A stretch of 41,094 bases of DNA from an uncultured Chitinophagales bacterium (GTDB taxonomy: Bacteria > Bacteroidota > Bacteroidia > Chitinophagales > JAHDHT01). The stretch covers positions 1-41,094 of the forward strand of contig CALHDG010000091.1 of NCBI GenBank assembly GCA_938023075.1, written 5' to 3'. Under the pieces are notes generated by a model. That model was not told the origin of the DNA and did no database searches. It saw only the letters and a program-made list of their open reading frames with translations. Position numbers and translations under genes: made by a program. Below are positions 14,596 through 23,909 of the stretch, piece by piece. The stretch's first letter is position 1. Each line of letters begins with the position of its first letter.

Positions 14596-16677
14596 CTATT
14601 TTACACCTTCTAATAATACTGCTTTATAATCTAACAATCGTTTTTTATATAAAAAATAGCCTTTTGACAACACGTAAGCAAAATTATTCAAAGCAGCGAT
14701 TAAAACATCTAAAGCCTCCTGGTTATAAACCTGATCTCCAAAATATATCCATGTTTTAGATAGGTATTGTTCAAAACTCTCTTTAACGCCATTTTGTATC
14801 ATCTCCTTAAAATCTTTATTATAACATAACTTTTGGATACAATTTTTAATTTTATATTCTAAGGGTTCCAACTCTTCAAAATACTGCTTAATTTGTTCGG
14901 GTGGTAGTTGTACAGTTATAAATTCTAAAGCACTCATAGCTTTTTCATAAAACGCTAAGTCCGTGTCAATTTGAGCATCATAATCACTTAAGGTTTTATA
15001 CATTTTTTCCAATTGTGGTGCTTTGTTCTGTTGCGCTTCAATGCTTAAAAAGTATTGATAAATCTGCTGGTCGTTTTGTTGAATTTGTTGCGAGGTTAAT
15101 GCTAACTCGGCAGCTACTTTTTCGGCTAATGCCTTACTTTCTTTTCTGTTATATTTTTTTCCATCATAGTCAAAGGTAGGGATGCCGGCTTTCTTATCGC
15201 TAATCTGTTCAATAACTTGTAAGTCGTTTTGCAGCGCAATAAGGGTGTACACGCTGTCAACCATCGCATCAGAAAATAAATCTTTTGGTTGTCGTGCCTG
15301 CTTTGGGTCTAATTGTTCACTCAATGGAAGGTCGCTTTCCGGCAGTTTTAGTTCAGGGTTTTTATCATCATAATATCCATTAAAAATTTTAGGAAAAGTG
15401 CCTTTAGTAAAGCTATGCGCATAAGCTTCTTTAAAATTAGGTAAGCTGTTTACTTTAAAATTGTCTTTATTTTTTCTGGCTTCAAAAATAGTATGGGTAA
15501 ACTGTTTTTGCCAAAGCTCTATTTGAGTAAACAGTTGATTTGCCGGTAAATTTTCTACTGCCGAATCCGCACGTAAATTCGTTTTTTCTAACCGGTTGAT
15601 TCGTTCTTCTGTACTTGGGTGCGATGCCCACTGATCTTTAATCACCAATTTTGATTTATTGAACCGGTTTAACTCACTAACCGGTACTTGAGGTAAATTA
15701 TTTTCAATAGGTAGTTGCGAATCTGTTGCAATAAAACGAAGTACAAAAGATTGCTCAGGATATATATTTTCGCTCACCAAATGCTCTTTTGCATCGTTGC
15801 TGTAATGGTTCATAACAGAGGTGAAAGAATAATCAGCTAAATTGGTTCTTAACAGGGCGGTTTTTAAAGGTTGGTAACCTGTTATCATTGCGGCAATTTC
15901 ATCTGCCTGAAATTCCATCTCTCTAGATAAGGCGAGATATCGTTTATTAACAAAAGCGTACATTTTTATCAATACCCATTTAATTGCCTTAACTATATTA
16001 AGCGCGATCACTACAAAAAAATAAATAAGCCACGAACTATTTCCCCAACGGTTCACTATTTCCTGGTAGCCTTCATCATCATTTACTAAGTTAAAAATAA
16101 TTTGGTTAACGTTGTAGGTGTAGCTACCTACCTTCATGGTTTTTTGCGAAAAATGACCAAATTCATGGGCTAAAATGGCTTTCAATTCTTGTTGAGTAAC
16201 CGTGTTCACCAATCCTAAACCAATTTGCAAGTTTTTTTGTATGGGCAAAAACATACTCCAAAAACTAGAATCGTAAAATACACTGGCATTGACATCTGCC
16301 GAAAGGTAGATTTTTTTTGGAGCTATGGTGCCCACTTGTTCTACCAATTGATTAATTAAAGTAAATAGTTTGGGTTCATCTTCTTTCGAAATTTCTACTA
16401 AATTGCTACGGTCTACTTTATGAGATTTGACTAAAAATTTCAATAAAAAAATTAAAATTAAAACACCGGTGCTAATTACGCCAATGCCTAAGCCTAAAGT
16501 AATTAAGCTGGGTTTTAATACCATAATTTGGATGCCTGCAAATATGCAAACGATAGTAAGCAATAAAGCCAAAACCAGTAAAATGAAATAAGTTACAATA
16601 AATACAACTATTGAAAAGATGGCTTTTCTGGTTTGTTTTTTAAATGTTTCGCTTATAGTGATTTCTTTTGCAATCAT
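14596..16677 (-). CDS. M48-family membrane metallopeptidase (HtpX/Ste24-like)
   Basis: A 693-residue protein. Two long hydrophobic segments (about 19-50 and 57-83) are followed by an M48 domain with the zinc site HEFGH at 171-175 and the third-ligand region LSREMEFQADEIAA near 255. Another hydrophobic stretch lies near 213-240. The C-terminal 300 residues are helical, rich in Gln and Glu, and longer than in plain HtpX. NPSTEER-like wording (HPSTEERINRLE) after the catalytic domain is typical of M48. HtpX-type enzymes degrade damaged membrane proteins; the role of the tail is unknown. A strong promoter lies just upstream. Confidence 0.88.
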   Translation of the reverse strand: MIAKEITISETFKKQTRKAIFSIVVFIVTYFILLVLALLLTIVCIFAGIQIMVLKPSLITLGLGIGVISTGVLILIFLLKFLVKSHKVDRSNLVEISKEDEPKLFTLINQLVEQVGTIAPKKIYLSADVNASVFYDSSFWSMFLPIQKNLQIGLGLVNTVTQQELKAILAHEFGHFSQKTMKVGSYTYNVNQIIFNLVNDDEGYQEIVNRWGNSSWLIYFFVVIALNIVKAIKWVLIKMYAFVNKRYLALSREMEFQADEIAAMITGYQPLKTALLRTNLADYSFTSVMNHYSNDAKEHLVSENIYPEQSFVLRFIATDSQLPIENNLPQVPVSELNRFNKSKLVIKDQWASHPSTEERINRLEKTNLRADSAVENLPANQLFTQIELWQKQFTHTIFEARKNKDNFKVNSLPNFKEAYAHSFTKGTFPKIFNGYYDDKNPELKLPESDLPLSEQLDPKQARQPKDLFSDAMVDSVYTLIALQNDLQVIEQISDKKAGIPTFDYDGKKYNRKESKALAEKVAAELALTSQQIQQNDQQIYQYFLSIEAQQNKAPQLEKMYKTLSDYDAQIDTDLAFYEKAMSALEFITVQLPPEQIKQYFEELEPLEYKIKNCIQKLCYNKDFKEMIQNGVKESFEQYLSKTWIYFGDQVYNQEALDVLIAALNNFAYVLSKGYFLYKKRLLDYKAVLLEGVK

Positions 16678-16706
16678 GTTATTTTAGTTAAGTATTAAAA
16701 ATTAAT

Positions 16707-16737
16707 CAAATATAGTAATTGGTGTTTTAATTTACAA
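16707..16737 (-). promoter_or_regulatory. Full promoter of the M48 peptidase gene
   Basis: On the minus strand, TTG (16735-16737), a spacer of exactly 20 bp, then TATATTTG (16707-16714), which ends 29 bp before the ATG. This is a textbook Bacteroidota -33/-7 arrangement and one of the two best in the window. Confidence 0.75.
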
Positions 16738-16826
16738 GTTCAATGCAACTTTATTTCACTTTTTTGCTTTAAAACAGCTACTTAAAATTCGAAACCAATT
16801 TTTACGCATACTTCCATAAAAAAACG

Positions 16827-16834
16827 TATTTTTG
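16827..16834 (+). promoter_or_regulatory. -7 box TATTTTTG before tRNA-Leu
   Basis: Exact TAnnTTTG match 35 bp upstream of the tRNA gene, with no clear -33 box. Confidence 0.45.
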
Positions 16835-16869
16835 CAGCCCGAATTAACAAAAGCACTAACTATGTATAG

Positions 16870-16954
16870 GCGGGTATGATGAAATTGGTAGACATGCTAG
16901 ACTTAGGATCTAGTGCTTCACGGCGTGGGGGTTCGAGTCCCTCTACCCGCACCA
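16870..16954 (+). tRNA. tRNA-Leu (anticodon UAG)
   Basis: An 85-nt class II tRNA. The acceptor arms GCGGGTA and TACCCGC pair perfectly; the D arm holds AAATTGGTAGAC; the anticodon stem CTAGA / TCTAG closes a loop CTTAGGA with anticodon TAG at 16904-16906; a short variable arm is followed by the T loop GTTCGAGTC. The 3' CCA is encoded (16952-16954). It reads CUN leucine codons. Confidence 0.97.
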
Positions 16955-16967
16955 ATTTAAAAACAAC

Positions 16968-16995
16968 AGGGTAGCCAGTACGCTACCCTTTATTT
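16968..16995 (+). terminator. Terminator of tRNA-Leu
   Basis: A perfect 8-bp stem (AGGGTAGC / GCTACCCT) with a six-base loop, followed by TTATTTTT, 13 bp after the tRNA end and before tig. Confidence 0.85.
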
Positions 16996-17034
16996 TTCGT
17001 ATATCAGAATTTTTTTATCAAAACAAATAACCAG

Positions 17035-18381
17035 TTGAACATTACACGAAACGATATTGATGAACTAAATGCCATACTGCAATTAGATTTAACCACCGAA
17101 GATTATTTGCCTGTGGTAAAAGAATCGTTAAAAAAGATAAGAAAGCAAGTGCAAATGAAAGGCTTTAGACCCGGCATGGTGCCCATTGGCTTAGTGAAAC
17201 GCAAGTTTGGCGAATCGGTTATGGTAGAGGAAATTGAAAAAATTGTTGGCAAAGGACTGCAAGATTATTTGCAAGAAAATGAAGTAAAAATTTTATTCAG
17301 CCCACTCATGGTTCCTCAAAATAATTTAGCATTTTCTGCAGTAGAACCTTCTGATTTTACATTTAACTACGAAATAGGTTTAGCCCCTTCTTTTGAGTTA
17401 AATTATAAAGAAGATACCTTGATCAAATATGCTATTGAAATAAGTGATGATTTTATTCAAGATGAATTGAACCGGCTTAGAAAACGGTTTGGCAAAGAAA
17501 ATGAAGCTATGCCACCTTTAGAAAATGAAGATATTCTTAGTATTCGATTAGAAGAGTTAGGTGAAGATGGTTTGCTTAAAGAAGAGGGCGTCACTAACGA
17601 ATCGCTAATTGCTGTTAATTTAATAAAAGATGAAGCTATTCAGAACCAAGTATTGCAGTTGGAATTGGACGGTCAACTCGATATCAATCTTAAAAAAGCC
17701 TTTAACAGAAATGAGGAGGAGCTATTAAAATTTTTGCTTAATAAAGCTGGAAAAGAAGCTGAAAATTTAGGGATGGATTATCGCATAACATTGCTTAGTG
17801 TAAAACGGGTTGAATTAGCTGATATGACGCCTGAATTTTATGAACAAGTATATGGAGATGATAGTTTAGATACCGAAGAAAAATTTATGAAACGCTTTCG
17901 GCAAGATTTGGAAGAACTATCGGAAGCTCGATCAGACCAACAATTTGTGCTGGATATTTATGATCACTTACTAGAAACGATACACATGGATTTGCCAGAA
18001 GATTTTATCAAAAAATATATTTTACAAAGTAAAGAAAACACCACAGAAGAAAGCATTGAAGAAGAATTTGACGACATTATAAAATCGGTAAAATGGGAGT
18101 TGATTCGAAATAAAATTGCCAACGAAAACGAAATAAAAGTAGAGCGCACGGATTTGGAAGATTTTGCCTTGGAAGATGTGCAGAAATTATACCGGCAATA
18201 TGCTTTTAACATTACTATAGAACAAGCAAAACCACAAGTACAAGAGATGTTGAAAAATCAAAAATATGTTGAAGAAAGCTACGGGAAAATACTTGACCGC
18301 AAACTGTTTGATATGTTACTTACACAGATAAAAAGCCAACCGCAAGCCATATCTTTTGAAGAATTCACTAAACTGAATTAA
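17035..18381 (+). CDS. tig: Trigger factor, ribosome-bound chaperone
   Basis: A 448-residue trigger factor. The N-terminal ribosome-binding domain carries the tail-tip signature GFRPGMVPIGLVKRKFG at about 43-59. A middle part replaces the classic prolyl-isomerase domain with a divergent segment, as is usual in Bacteroidota. The C-terminal arms are helical and acidic (ending PQAISFEEFTKLN). It binds near the ribosome exit tunnel and shields nascent chains. The start is TTG 17035, which gives the standard opening MNITRNDIDELN; no ATG lies near. clpP and clpX follow in the classic order. Confidence 0.95.
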   Translation: MNITRNDIDELNAILQLDLTTEDYLPVVKESLKKIRKQVQMKGFRPGMVPIGLVKRKFGESVMVEEIEKIVGKGLQDYLQENEVKILFSPLMVPQNNLAFSAVEPSDFTFNYEIGLAPSFELNYKEDTLIKYAIEISDDFIQDELNRLRKRFGKENEAMPPLENEDILSIRLEELGEDGLLKEEGVTNESLIAVNLIKDEAIQNQVLQLELDGQLDINLKKAFNRNEEELLKFLLNKAGKEAENLGMDYRITLLSVKRVELADMTPEFYEQVYGDDSLDTEEKFMKRFRQDLEELSEARSDQQFVLDIYDHLLETIHMDLPEDFIKKYILQSKENTTEESIEEEFDDIIKSVKWELIRNKIANENEIKVERTDLEDFALEDVQKLYRQYAFNITIEQAKPQVQEMLKNQKYVEESYGKILDRKLFDMLLTQIKSQPQAISFEEFTKLN

Positions 18382-18388
18382 TTTCACT

Positions 18389-18396
18389 TAAATTTG
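18389..18396 (+). promoter_or_regulatory. -7 box TAAATTTG between tig and clpP
   Basis: Exact TAnnTTTG match 7 bp after the tig stop and 51 bp before the clpP ATG. It may allow clpPX to be transcribed separately from tig; no good -33 box is visible. Confidence 0.4.
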
Positions 18397-18447
18397 GTTA
18401 TTAAATAGTAAAAAAAATTTTCATCTAAATAAAAAATAAATAAGAAC

Positions 18448-19155
18448 ATGAATTTTGGAAAAGAATTTCAAAAATATGCCCATTTAGACAGAAACATCGA
18501 TAAAAATCACTTAGGTCAGTATATTCAATCTACACATGCCGGTCAAAATTTTCAATCGGCAATGACCCCTTATATTATTGAAGAACGCCCCATGAACGTG
18601 GCTCAAATGGACGTTTTTTCCCGTTTAATGATGGATCGAATTATCTTTTTGGGTACCGGCATTAACGATCAGGTAGCCAACATCATAGTAGCTCAACTAT
18701 TATTTTTACAATCCGTAGATAATAAGAGAGACATTAATATTTATATTAACAGCCCCGGCGGGCAAGTATATGCCGGCTTAGGTATTTATGATGCGATGCA
18801 GTACATTGAACCGGATGTTTCTACCATATGCACCGGAATAGCCGCTTCTATGGCAGCTGTTTTATTGTGTGCCGGCACTAAAGGCAAACGAACCGGTTTA
18901 AAACATAGCCGGGTAATGATACACCAACCGATGGGTGGCGCGCAAGGGCAGGCGAGTGATATTGCCATTACTTACCGCGAAATTGAAAAGCTCAAAGAAG
19001 AACTATACAAAATCATTAGTCACCATAGTGGGCAAACTTATAAAAAGGTAGAAAAAGATGGAGACCGTGATTATTGGATGCGAACTGATGAAGCCTTAGA
19101 ATATGGTATGATTGATGAAGTATTAACTAAAAAAACCAGTAAAAAGGAAAGTTAA
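18448..19155 (+). CDS. clpP: ATP-dependent Clp protease proteolytic subunit ClpP
   Basis: A 235-residue serine protease subunit, slightly longer than E. coli ClpP because of its N-terminal part (residues 1-40), which may be a propeptide. The catalytic triad is complete: Ser134 in GIAASMAAV, His159 in VMIHQPMGG and Asp208 in GDRDYWM. The oxyanion-strand motif NSPGGQVYAG is present. It forms the tetradecameric chamber fed by ClpX (next gene, 9 bp on) and by ClpC (34.7 kb). The ATG at 18448 follows a 66-bp gap after tig. Confidence 0.97.
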   Translation: MNFGKEFQKYAHLDRNIDKNHLGQYIQSTHAGQNFQSAMTPYIIEERPMNVAQMDVFSRLMMDRIIFLGTGINDQVANIIVAQLLFLQSVDNKRDINIYINSPGGQVYAGLGIYDAMQYIEPDVSTICTGIAASMAAVLLCAGTKGKRTGLKHSRVMIHQPMGGAQGQASDIAITYREIEKLKEELYKIISHHSGQTYKKVEKDGDRDYWMRTDEALEYGMIDEVLTKKTSKKES

Positions 19156-19164
19156 ACCAACAAT

Positions 19165-20406
19165 ATGCCTAAAAAGAAAGATGATTTTAGTTGTTCTTTT
19201 TGTGGTCGCCGTAAAGATGAAGCACTCATTTTAATAGCGGGCATAGAAGGACACATTTGTGAAAATTGCGTGGGGCAGGCGCAATCTATTATTGATGAAG
19301 AACTTTATCAGCAAGAAAAGAAATTTAAATTTGCCCTACCCGCTATTTTAAAGCCTAAAAATATTAAAGAATTTTTAGATGAGTATGTTATAGGGCAAGA
19401 TGAAGCAAAAAGAATTATGGCAGTTGCCGTGTATAACCATTATAAGCGTTTGAACCAAAAGGTTAATAAAGATGAAGTTGAAATAGAAAAATCGAACATT
19501 GTTATGGTGGGCAGTACCGGCACCGGTAAAACCTTGTTAGCCAAAACCATAGCCAAGTTTTTGCAAGTACCTTTTACTATAGTTGATGCTACTGTTTTTA
19601 CAGAAGCCGGTTATGTAGGTGAGGATGTTGAAAGTATTTTAACACGCTTATTGCAGGTTTGTAACTACGATATCAATGCTGCTCAAAAAGGTATTATTTA
19701 TGTAGATGAAATTGATAAGATTGCCCGTAAGGGAGATAACCCATCTATTACCCGGGATGTGAGCGGTGAAGGCGTTCAACAATCGTTATTAAAATTATTG
19801 GAAGGTACACAAGTATTTGTGCCGCCACAAGGTGGTAGAAAACATCCTGAACAAAAGTTAGTAAAAATTGATACCTCTAATATATTATTTATTTGTGGTG
19901 GAGCTTTTGATGGTATTGACCGTTTAATTGCCAAGCGTACTCAAAAACAAGTAATTGGTTTCAAAATAAATGACGATAAGGCACCAATTGAAAAAGACAA
20001 ATTGGTGAAATATGTTAATTCACACGATTTACGTTCTTTTGGATTAATTCCTGAATTAATTGGTCGATTGCCGGTAGTTACTCACCTCGAACCCTTAGAT
20101 AGAAGTGCCTTAAAAGCCATACTAACGAAACCTAAAAATGCATTGGTGAAGCAATATCAAAAATTGTTTGAATTTGAAGGTATTGAGCTCAACATTACGG
20201 AGGATGTGATTGAATTTATTGTAGACAAAGCCATGGAATTTAATTTGGGTGCAAGAGGTTTGCGCTCAATTTGTGAAGCTATAATGACGGATGCCATGTA
20301 CGAAATGCCTTCTGAAACCGGTGTAAATGTGTTTAATGTTGATTTGGCTTATGTGGAAAGCAAAATGGGGGAAGACCGCGTTAAACAGCTTAGGGTAGCT
20401 TCGTAG
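19165..20406 (+). CDS. clpX: ATP-dependent Clp protease ATP-binding subunit ClpX
   Basis: A 413-residue AAA+ unfoldase. The N-terminal zinc-binding domain has Cys10, Cys13, Cys32 and Cys35. Walker A is GSTGTGKT at 116-123, and Walker B is GIIYVDEIDKI. The pore loop GYVGEDVES, the sensor and RKHPEQKLV region, and the ClpP-docking IGF loop (KQVIGFKIND) are all present. It hands unfolded substrates to ClpP. It lies 9 bp after clpP, so the two are surely co-transcribed. Confidence 0.97.
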   Translation: MPKKKDDFSCSFCGRRKDEALILIAGIEGHICENCVGQAQSIIDEELYQQEKKFKFALPAILKPKNIKEFLDEYVIGQDEAKRIMAVAVYNHYKRLNQKVNKDEVEIEKSNIVMVGSTGTGKTLLAKTIAKFLQVPFTIVDATVFTEAGYVGEDVESILTRLLQVCNYDINAAQKGIIYVDEIDKIARKGDNPSITRDVSGEGVQQSLLKLLEGTQVFVPPQGGRKHPEQKLVKIDTSNILFICGGAFDGIDRLIAKRTQKQVIGFKINDDKAPIEKDKLVKYVNSHDLRSFGLIPELIGRLPVVTHLEPLDRSALKAILTKPKNALVKQYQKLFEFEGIELNITEDVIEFIVDKAMEFNLGARGLRSICEAIMTDAMYEMPSETGVNVFNVDLAYVESKMGEDRVKQLRVAS

Positions 20407-20852
20407 ATTCTCAGGTTCATACTTTATTAATTTGTTTTTATACTAATATCTAAAGATTAGAGCATCATATAACAATTTGATAATAAATTGTGACACAAAA
20501 ATCTTAATGGAAGTCAGTTTGTGTTATTATATAAGGTAAGCCGGACTAATTCCCCTTCAAATGTTGAAGGGGTGGGCTTTTTCAAAAGAAAAAGGTCGGG
20601 GGAGTTTAAAACTCGTTAAAGATTGCTCAATACCGCTAATTAAAATCGTAATAGAACAATTTTGAATTTATTTTGGCAAGATTTAAACGCAGAAATCCCG
20701 AAACTTCTGAAAAGAGAGTATTTTTAATCTCGAAACATCGGAACCAACAATAATACTCAATTTGTGTTAAATTGATGTTTAAAGGTTAGCTTGAGTAACA
20801 CAAAATCGTTGTTTTTTTTACATATTTGCGCCTCAAAAATGTATACATAACA
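20407..20852 (+). other. Gap after clpX with a GC-rich hairpin
   Basis: No coding frame stands out. A strong hairpin lies at 20552-20572 (listed separately). A near-match promoter box CATATTTG (20821-20828) lies 25 bp before the proposed start of the next lipoprotein gene. The rest is AT-rich without clear repeats. Confidence 0.5.
20552..20580 (+). terminator. Hairpin downstream of clpX, possible terminator or dispersed repeat
   Basis: A perfect 9-bp stem (CCCCTTCAA / TTGAAGGGG) with loop ATG, followed by TGGGCTTTTTC. It lies 145 bp after the clpX stop. A downstream GGTCGGGGGAG stretch suggests it may instead be part of a dispersed GC-rich repeat. Confidence 0.5.
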
Positions 20853-21266
20853 TTGAAAACTCCAATTGTTGTATCAATTATTTTGCTAAGTGCAGTTTGC
20901 TTTTTATTGGCTTGTAATCAAAACCTTAAACCAGCAACCGGTATTACCGGCGAAGAAGCCATTGAACAAGCTGAACGATTCATTATTCAACAAGGTTACA
21001 CTAATTTGCCGGCGCAATTAAGTCAACTTAAATTTGAAAAAGACGAATATGCCAGCGATACTTCTAAAATTTTATCGTACCGAAAAAACATGTTAGAAAT
21101 GAAGGCTTTTGCAGCTAAACAACATGGCGGTAGTTGGTCGGTTGGGTTTATGTACGTTAATAAAGAAAATAATATTGGCAGAGCAGTGACGATGGATACA
21201 CTTGGTGTCAATACTATTATGCAAGCTAAAGAAGTTAGATTAGATTGGTTTTATGAGGAAGACTAA
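20853..21266 (+). CDS. Small hypothetical lipoprotein
   Basis: A 137-residue protein if started at TTG 20853 (MKTPIVVSIILL). It has a lipoprotein signal peptide with lipobox FLLAC at about residue 21. The mature part carries two helices (GEEAIEQAERFIIQQGY) and ends WFYEED; no known family is evident. An earlier in-frame TTG at 20826 overlaps a promoter box (CATATTTG) and would add nine residues, so I prefer the later start. The EEP lipoprotein gene follows after 39 bp; they may be one operon of envelope proteins. Confidence 0.7.
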   Translation: MKTPIVVSIILLSAVCFLLACNQNLKPATGITGEEAIEQAERFIIQQGYTNLPAQLSQLKFEKDEYASDTSKILSYRKNMLEMKAFAAKQHGGSWSVGFMYVNKENNIGRAVTMDTLGVNTIMQAKEVRLDWFYEED

Positions 21267-21305
21267 ATGCACGCATCATTTCATATTCATAATTCATAAG
21301 TAAAA

Positions 21306-22361
21306 ATGAGATATAGTAACACAATTATTTTTTTACTGTTGTTGGTATTTTTTGCCTGCAAAGCACCTAAAAATTTAACCCAAACAGAAACCAATAATTG
21401 CTTAGAAGATTCCATTCGACTCGCATTTTACAACGTTGAAAATTTATTTGATTTAAAAGATAATCCGGATAAAGAAGGGGATGAAGATTTTACACCAGAA
21501 GGGGAACGGGAATGGACAAAAGAACGCTTCGATAAAAAAATTAGTGATCTTTCAAAAGTAATTACGAGCCTTGGAAAGGGTAGTGCACCCGCCTTGCTTG
21601 GTTTAAGTGAAGTAGAAAATAGCTCGGTGTTAGATGCTTTGTTAGAGGCACCGGCTTTTGCTAAGGGAGCTTTCAAATATTTGCATAAAGATTCACCGGA
21701 TCGCCGTGGCATAGATGTTTGTTTGTTGTACAATAGCGAAGTTGTTAATATTATAGATTGGGAAGCCTTAAAAATTAATTTCCCTAAAGAGCCGGGTTAT
21801 ACGTCAAGAGATATCGTTTATGCTAAAGTAGCCTTCAATAATAATGAAGTTGCTCATATTTTGGTTAACCATTGGCCCTCTCGTTATGAGGGTATGGCAA
21901 TAAGTGAGCCACGCCGGGTTCAAGCCGCTACCGTAGCTAAAAATAAAATCAACAAAATTTTAGCTAAAGATGAAACTGCCAAAATTGTTTTGATGGGTGA
22001 TTTTAATGATGAACCATCTAACAAAAGCTTAAAACATATTATTCAAGCCGCGCAATCAAAAAACGAATTACAAACTTGTGATTTTTATAATACCTGTAAC
22101 CATATGGTTAATGATAAAACAAAAGGTACTTATAATTACAAAGGAAAATGGAGCTTTCTGGATCAAATAATTGTAAGCAAAAGTTTCTTAAATACTACCA
22201 AAGGGTTTTCTTCTAATGGAGAAGCAGAAGTATTAGCCGAAAAATGGATGCTTTATTACGGTAAGAAAAATGAGCCAAAACCTAACCGGACATATGGGTA
22301 TAAATATTATGGTGGATTTAGCGACCATTTACCAATTTATCTTGATTTAGTGTGTAATTAA
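21306..22361 (+). CDS. Endonuclease/exonuclease/phosphatase family lipoprotein
   Basis: A 351-residue protein with a lipoprotein signal peptide (LLLLVFFAC, Cys18) and an EEP domain. The motifs run in order: RLAFYNVENLFD (Asn), LLGLSEVEN (Glu), DRRGIDVCLLY, VNHWPSR, VLMGDFNDEPSN (Asp/Asn) and GFSDHLPIYLDL (Asp-His). All metal and catalytic residues look present. Being a lipoprotein, it should act in the periplasm or at the outer membrane, on extracellular nucleic acid or phospho-substrates. Unlike the EEP protein at 1.05 kb, it has no multi-helix membrane anchor. It is convergent with the START-like gene, 11 bp away. Confidence 0.9.
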   Translation: MRYSNTIIFLLLLVFFACKAPKNLTQTETNNCLEDSIRLAFYNVENLFDLKDNPDKEGDEDFTPEGEREWTKERFDKKISDLSKVITSLGKGSAPALLGLSEVENSSVLDALLEAPAFAKGAFKYLHKDSPDRRGIDVCLLYNSEVVNIIDWEALKINFPKEPGYTSRDIVYAKVAFNNNEVAHILVNHWPSRYEGMAISEPRRVQAATVAKNKINKILAKDETAKIVLMGDFNDEPSNKSLKHIIQAAQSKNELQTCDFYNTCNHMVNDKTKGTYNYKGKWSFLDQIIVSKSFLNTTKGFSSNGEAEVLAEKWMLYYGKKNEPKPNRTYGYKYYGGFSDHLPIYLDLVCN

Positions 22362-22372
22362 GGGAGATTAAG

Positions 22373-22759
22373 TTAACCAGCACCGCCAATCATAATAGAA
22401 AGTGTTTTAATCTGACTTTCCCAAAGCCTGCTTTGATTGTCAATTTCAGCTTCTTCAGCATAGTCGGTTATTACTAATACCGTGTCGTTGGTAATATCAA
22501 CTTTTTCAATTTTGAATTCAAAAAATTCGTCCTCTTCACCTTCATCCCAACGATATCTAATTAATTCATTTTCAATGGTTTCTATGCAAGTTGCTTTTTC
22601 TTCATAGCCCTCCCAAAAAAAGCTGTATGCCTTGTCTGTTTGATCAACATGGTCGGCAAACCATTGGGCTAAACCAGATGGAGTAGACAAAAATTTATAC
22701 AAAATAATTGGAGAAGAGTTGATTACAAATTCAAGTCTAAATTCTTTTTTTTTCGACAT
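22373..22759 (-). CDS. START-like (SRPBCC) domain protein
   Basis: A 128-residue protein of the START-like group widespread in Bacteroidota. It begins KKEFRLEFVINSSPIILYKF and has the features SGLAQWFADHVD and YRWDEGEEDEFFEFKIEKV of the AHSA1-type helix-grip fold, which makes a hydrophobic pocket. No ligand is known. It is found here back to back with rpoD, separated by 191 bp that contain the rpoD promoter. The gene order START-like/rpoD suggests a housekeeping role, but that is inference. Confidence 0.85.
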   Translation of the reverse strand: MSKKKEFRLEFVINSSPIILYKFLSTPSGLAQWFADHVDQTDKAYSFFWEGYEEKATCIETIENELIRYRWDEGEEDEFFEFKIEKVDITNDTVLVITDYAEEAEIDNQSRLWESQIKTLSIMIGGAG

Positions 22760-22840
22760 TTATTATTCTTGATGATCGCAATAAAAAAATAAAATCTTGA
22801 ATAACAAAGATATTTCTATTAATTTCTTAGTGTAAAGAGC

Positions 22841-22871
22841 TTGCGCTCCTACATAATATCACCTATATTTG
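22841..22871 (+). promoter_or_regulatory. Full promoter of rpoD
   Basis: TTG at 22841-22843, a spacer of exactly 20 bp, then TATATTTG at 22864-22871, 79 bp before the ATG. It has the same geometry as the M48 gene promoter. Confidence 0.75.
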
Positions 22872-22950
22872 CTTCAATCCGAATAAGTTCCCCGCCCCAT
22901 CACGTATAACCTATATATATTGATTAATAATGTAAAGCAAAACTTAAATA

Positions 22951-23817
22951 ATGAGGCAACTTAAAATTACAAAGTCAATCACCAACCGCGAAAGCCAGTC
23001 CCTTGAAAAGTACTTGCAAGAAATTGGGAAAGTGGACTTACTAATACCCGAACAAGAAGTTGATTTAGCACAAAGAATTAAGCAAGGCGATCAAGAAGCA
23101 TTAGAAGAATTAACCAAGGCGAACCTGAGATTTGTGGTTTCAGTTGCCAAACAGTATCAAAATCAAGGTTTATCTTTGAGCGATTTAATTAATGAAGGTA
23201 ATTTGGGTTTGATAAAAGCAGCGCAACGTTTTGATGAAACCAGAGGATTTAAATTTATCTCATACGCCGTTTGGTGGATTAGACAATCTATTTTACAGGC
23301 TTTGGCAGAACAATCTAGAATTGTTCGTTTACCCTTAAACAAAGTTGGTTCATTAAACAAAATCAACAAAGCTTTTTCTTCCTTAGAACAAGAATTTGAA
23401 AGAGAGCCATCTCCATCTGAATTAGCAGAGGTTTTAGAAATTGCCAGCGAAGAAGTGGAAACTACCCTCGGGGTTGCCGCTCGCCACGTTTCGGTTGATG
23501 CACCTTTTGTTGAAGGGGAAGATAACTCTTTATTAGACGTGTTAGAAAATGGCAATACGCCTTCAACTGATTTACGTTTAGAATATCACGAATCATTAAG
23601 AAATGAAATAGAACGTTCTTTAAGTACTTTAACCGAACGCCAAATGGATGTAATAAAACTCTATTTTGGAATTGGAGTAGAACACAGTATGTCTTTAGAA
23701 GATATTGGAGAAAAATTTGGTTTAACGCGTGAAAGAGTTCGCCAAATTAAAGATAAAGCGATTAACAAATTGCGCGGTACTTCCCGAAGTAAATTGTTAA
23801 AAGCTTATTTAGGATAG
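22951..23817 (+). CDS. rpoD: Primary RNA polymerase sigma factor RpoD/SigA
   Basis: A 288-residue sigma-70 factor of the short type used as primary sigma factor in Bacteroidota. It opens [21 protein letters not shown] (region 1.2). Region 2 has [12 protein letters not shown], then [18 protein letters not shown] and [14 protein letters not shown] (region 2.4 and -10-type recognition). Region 4 has [14 protein letters not shown] and the helix-turn-helix [20 protein letters not shown]. It lacks the long region 1.1 of proteobacterial RpoD. It recognises the TTG-N20-TAnnTTTG promoters noted in this window, including its own. Confidence 0.97.
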   Translation: MRQLKITKSITNRESQSLEKYLQEIGKVDLLIPEQEVDLAQRIKQGDQEALEELTKANLRFVVSVAKQYQNQGLSLSDLINEGNLGLIKAAQRFDETRGFKFISYAVWWIRQSILQALAEQSRIVRLPLNKVGSLNKINKAFSSLEQEFEREPSPSELAEVLEIASEEVETTLGVAARHVSVDAPFVEGEDNSLLDVLENGNTPSTDLRLEYHESLRNEIERSLSTLTERQMDVIKLYFGIGVEHSMSLEDIGEKFGLTRERVRQIKDKAINKLRGTSRSKLLKAYLG

Positions 23818-23866
23818 CGACATTTATTGTCATTTTTTTTATTTATCATTTTATTAAAAAAATAGA

Positions 23867-23909
23867 TCTCATCTTATGGTAGTTTCAGTAAGATGAGATT
23901 TTCTATTTT
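23867..23909. terminator. Terminator between rpoD and the epimerase gene
   Basis: A 10-bp perfect stem (TCTCATCTTA / TAAGATGAGA, 23867-23898) with a 12-base loop, extended by A-rich and T-rich flanks (TTTTCTATTTTT), 49 bp after the rpoD stop. It lies just beyond the end of the convergent epimerase gene and may serve both. Confidence 0.8.

Noticed and set aside
20493-20524. Inverted pair ACACAAA / TTTGTGT after clpX as a terminator
   Set aside because: Only 7 AT-rich pairs with a long loop and no T run.
23163-23555. 130-codon minus-strand frame inside rpoD
   Set aside because: Antisense to a highly conserved sigma factor; low-complexity Ser-rich product.
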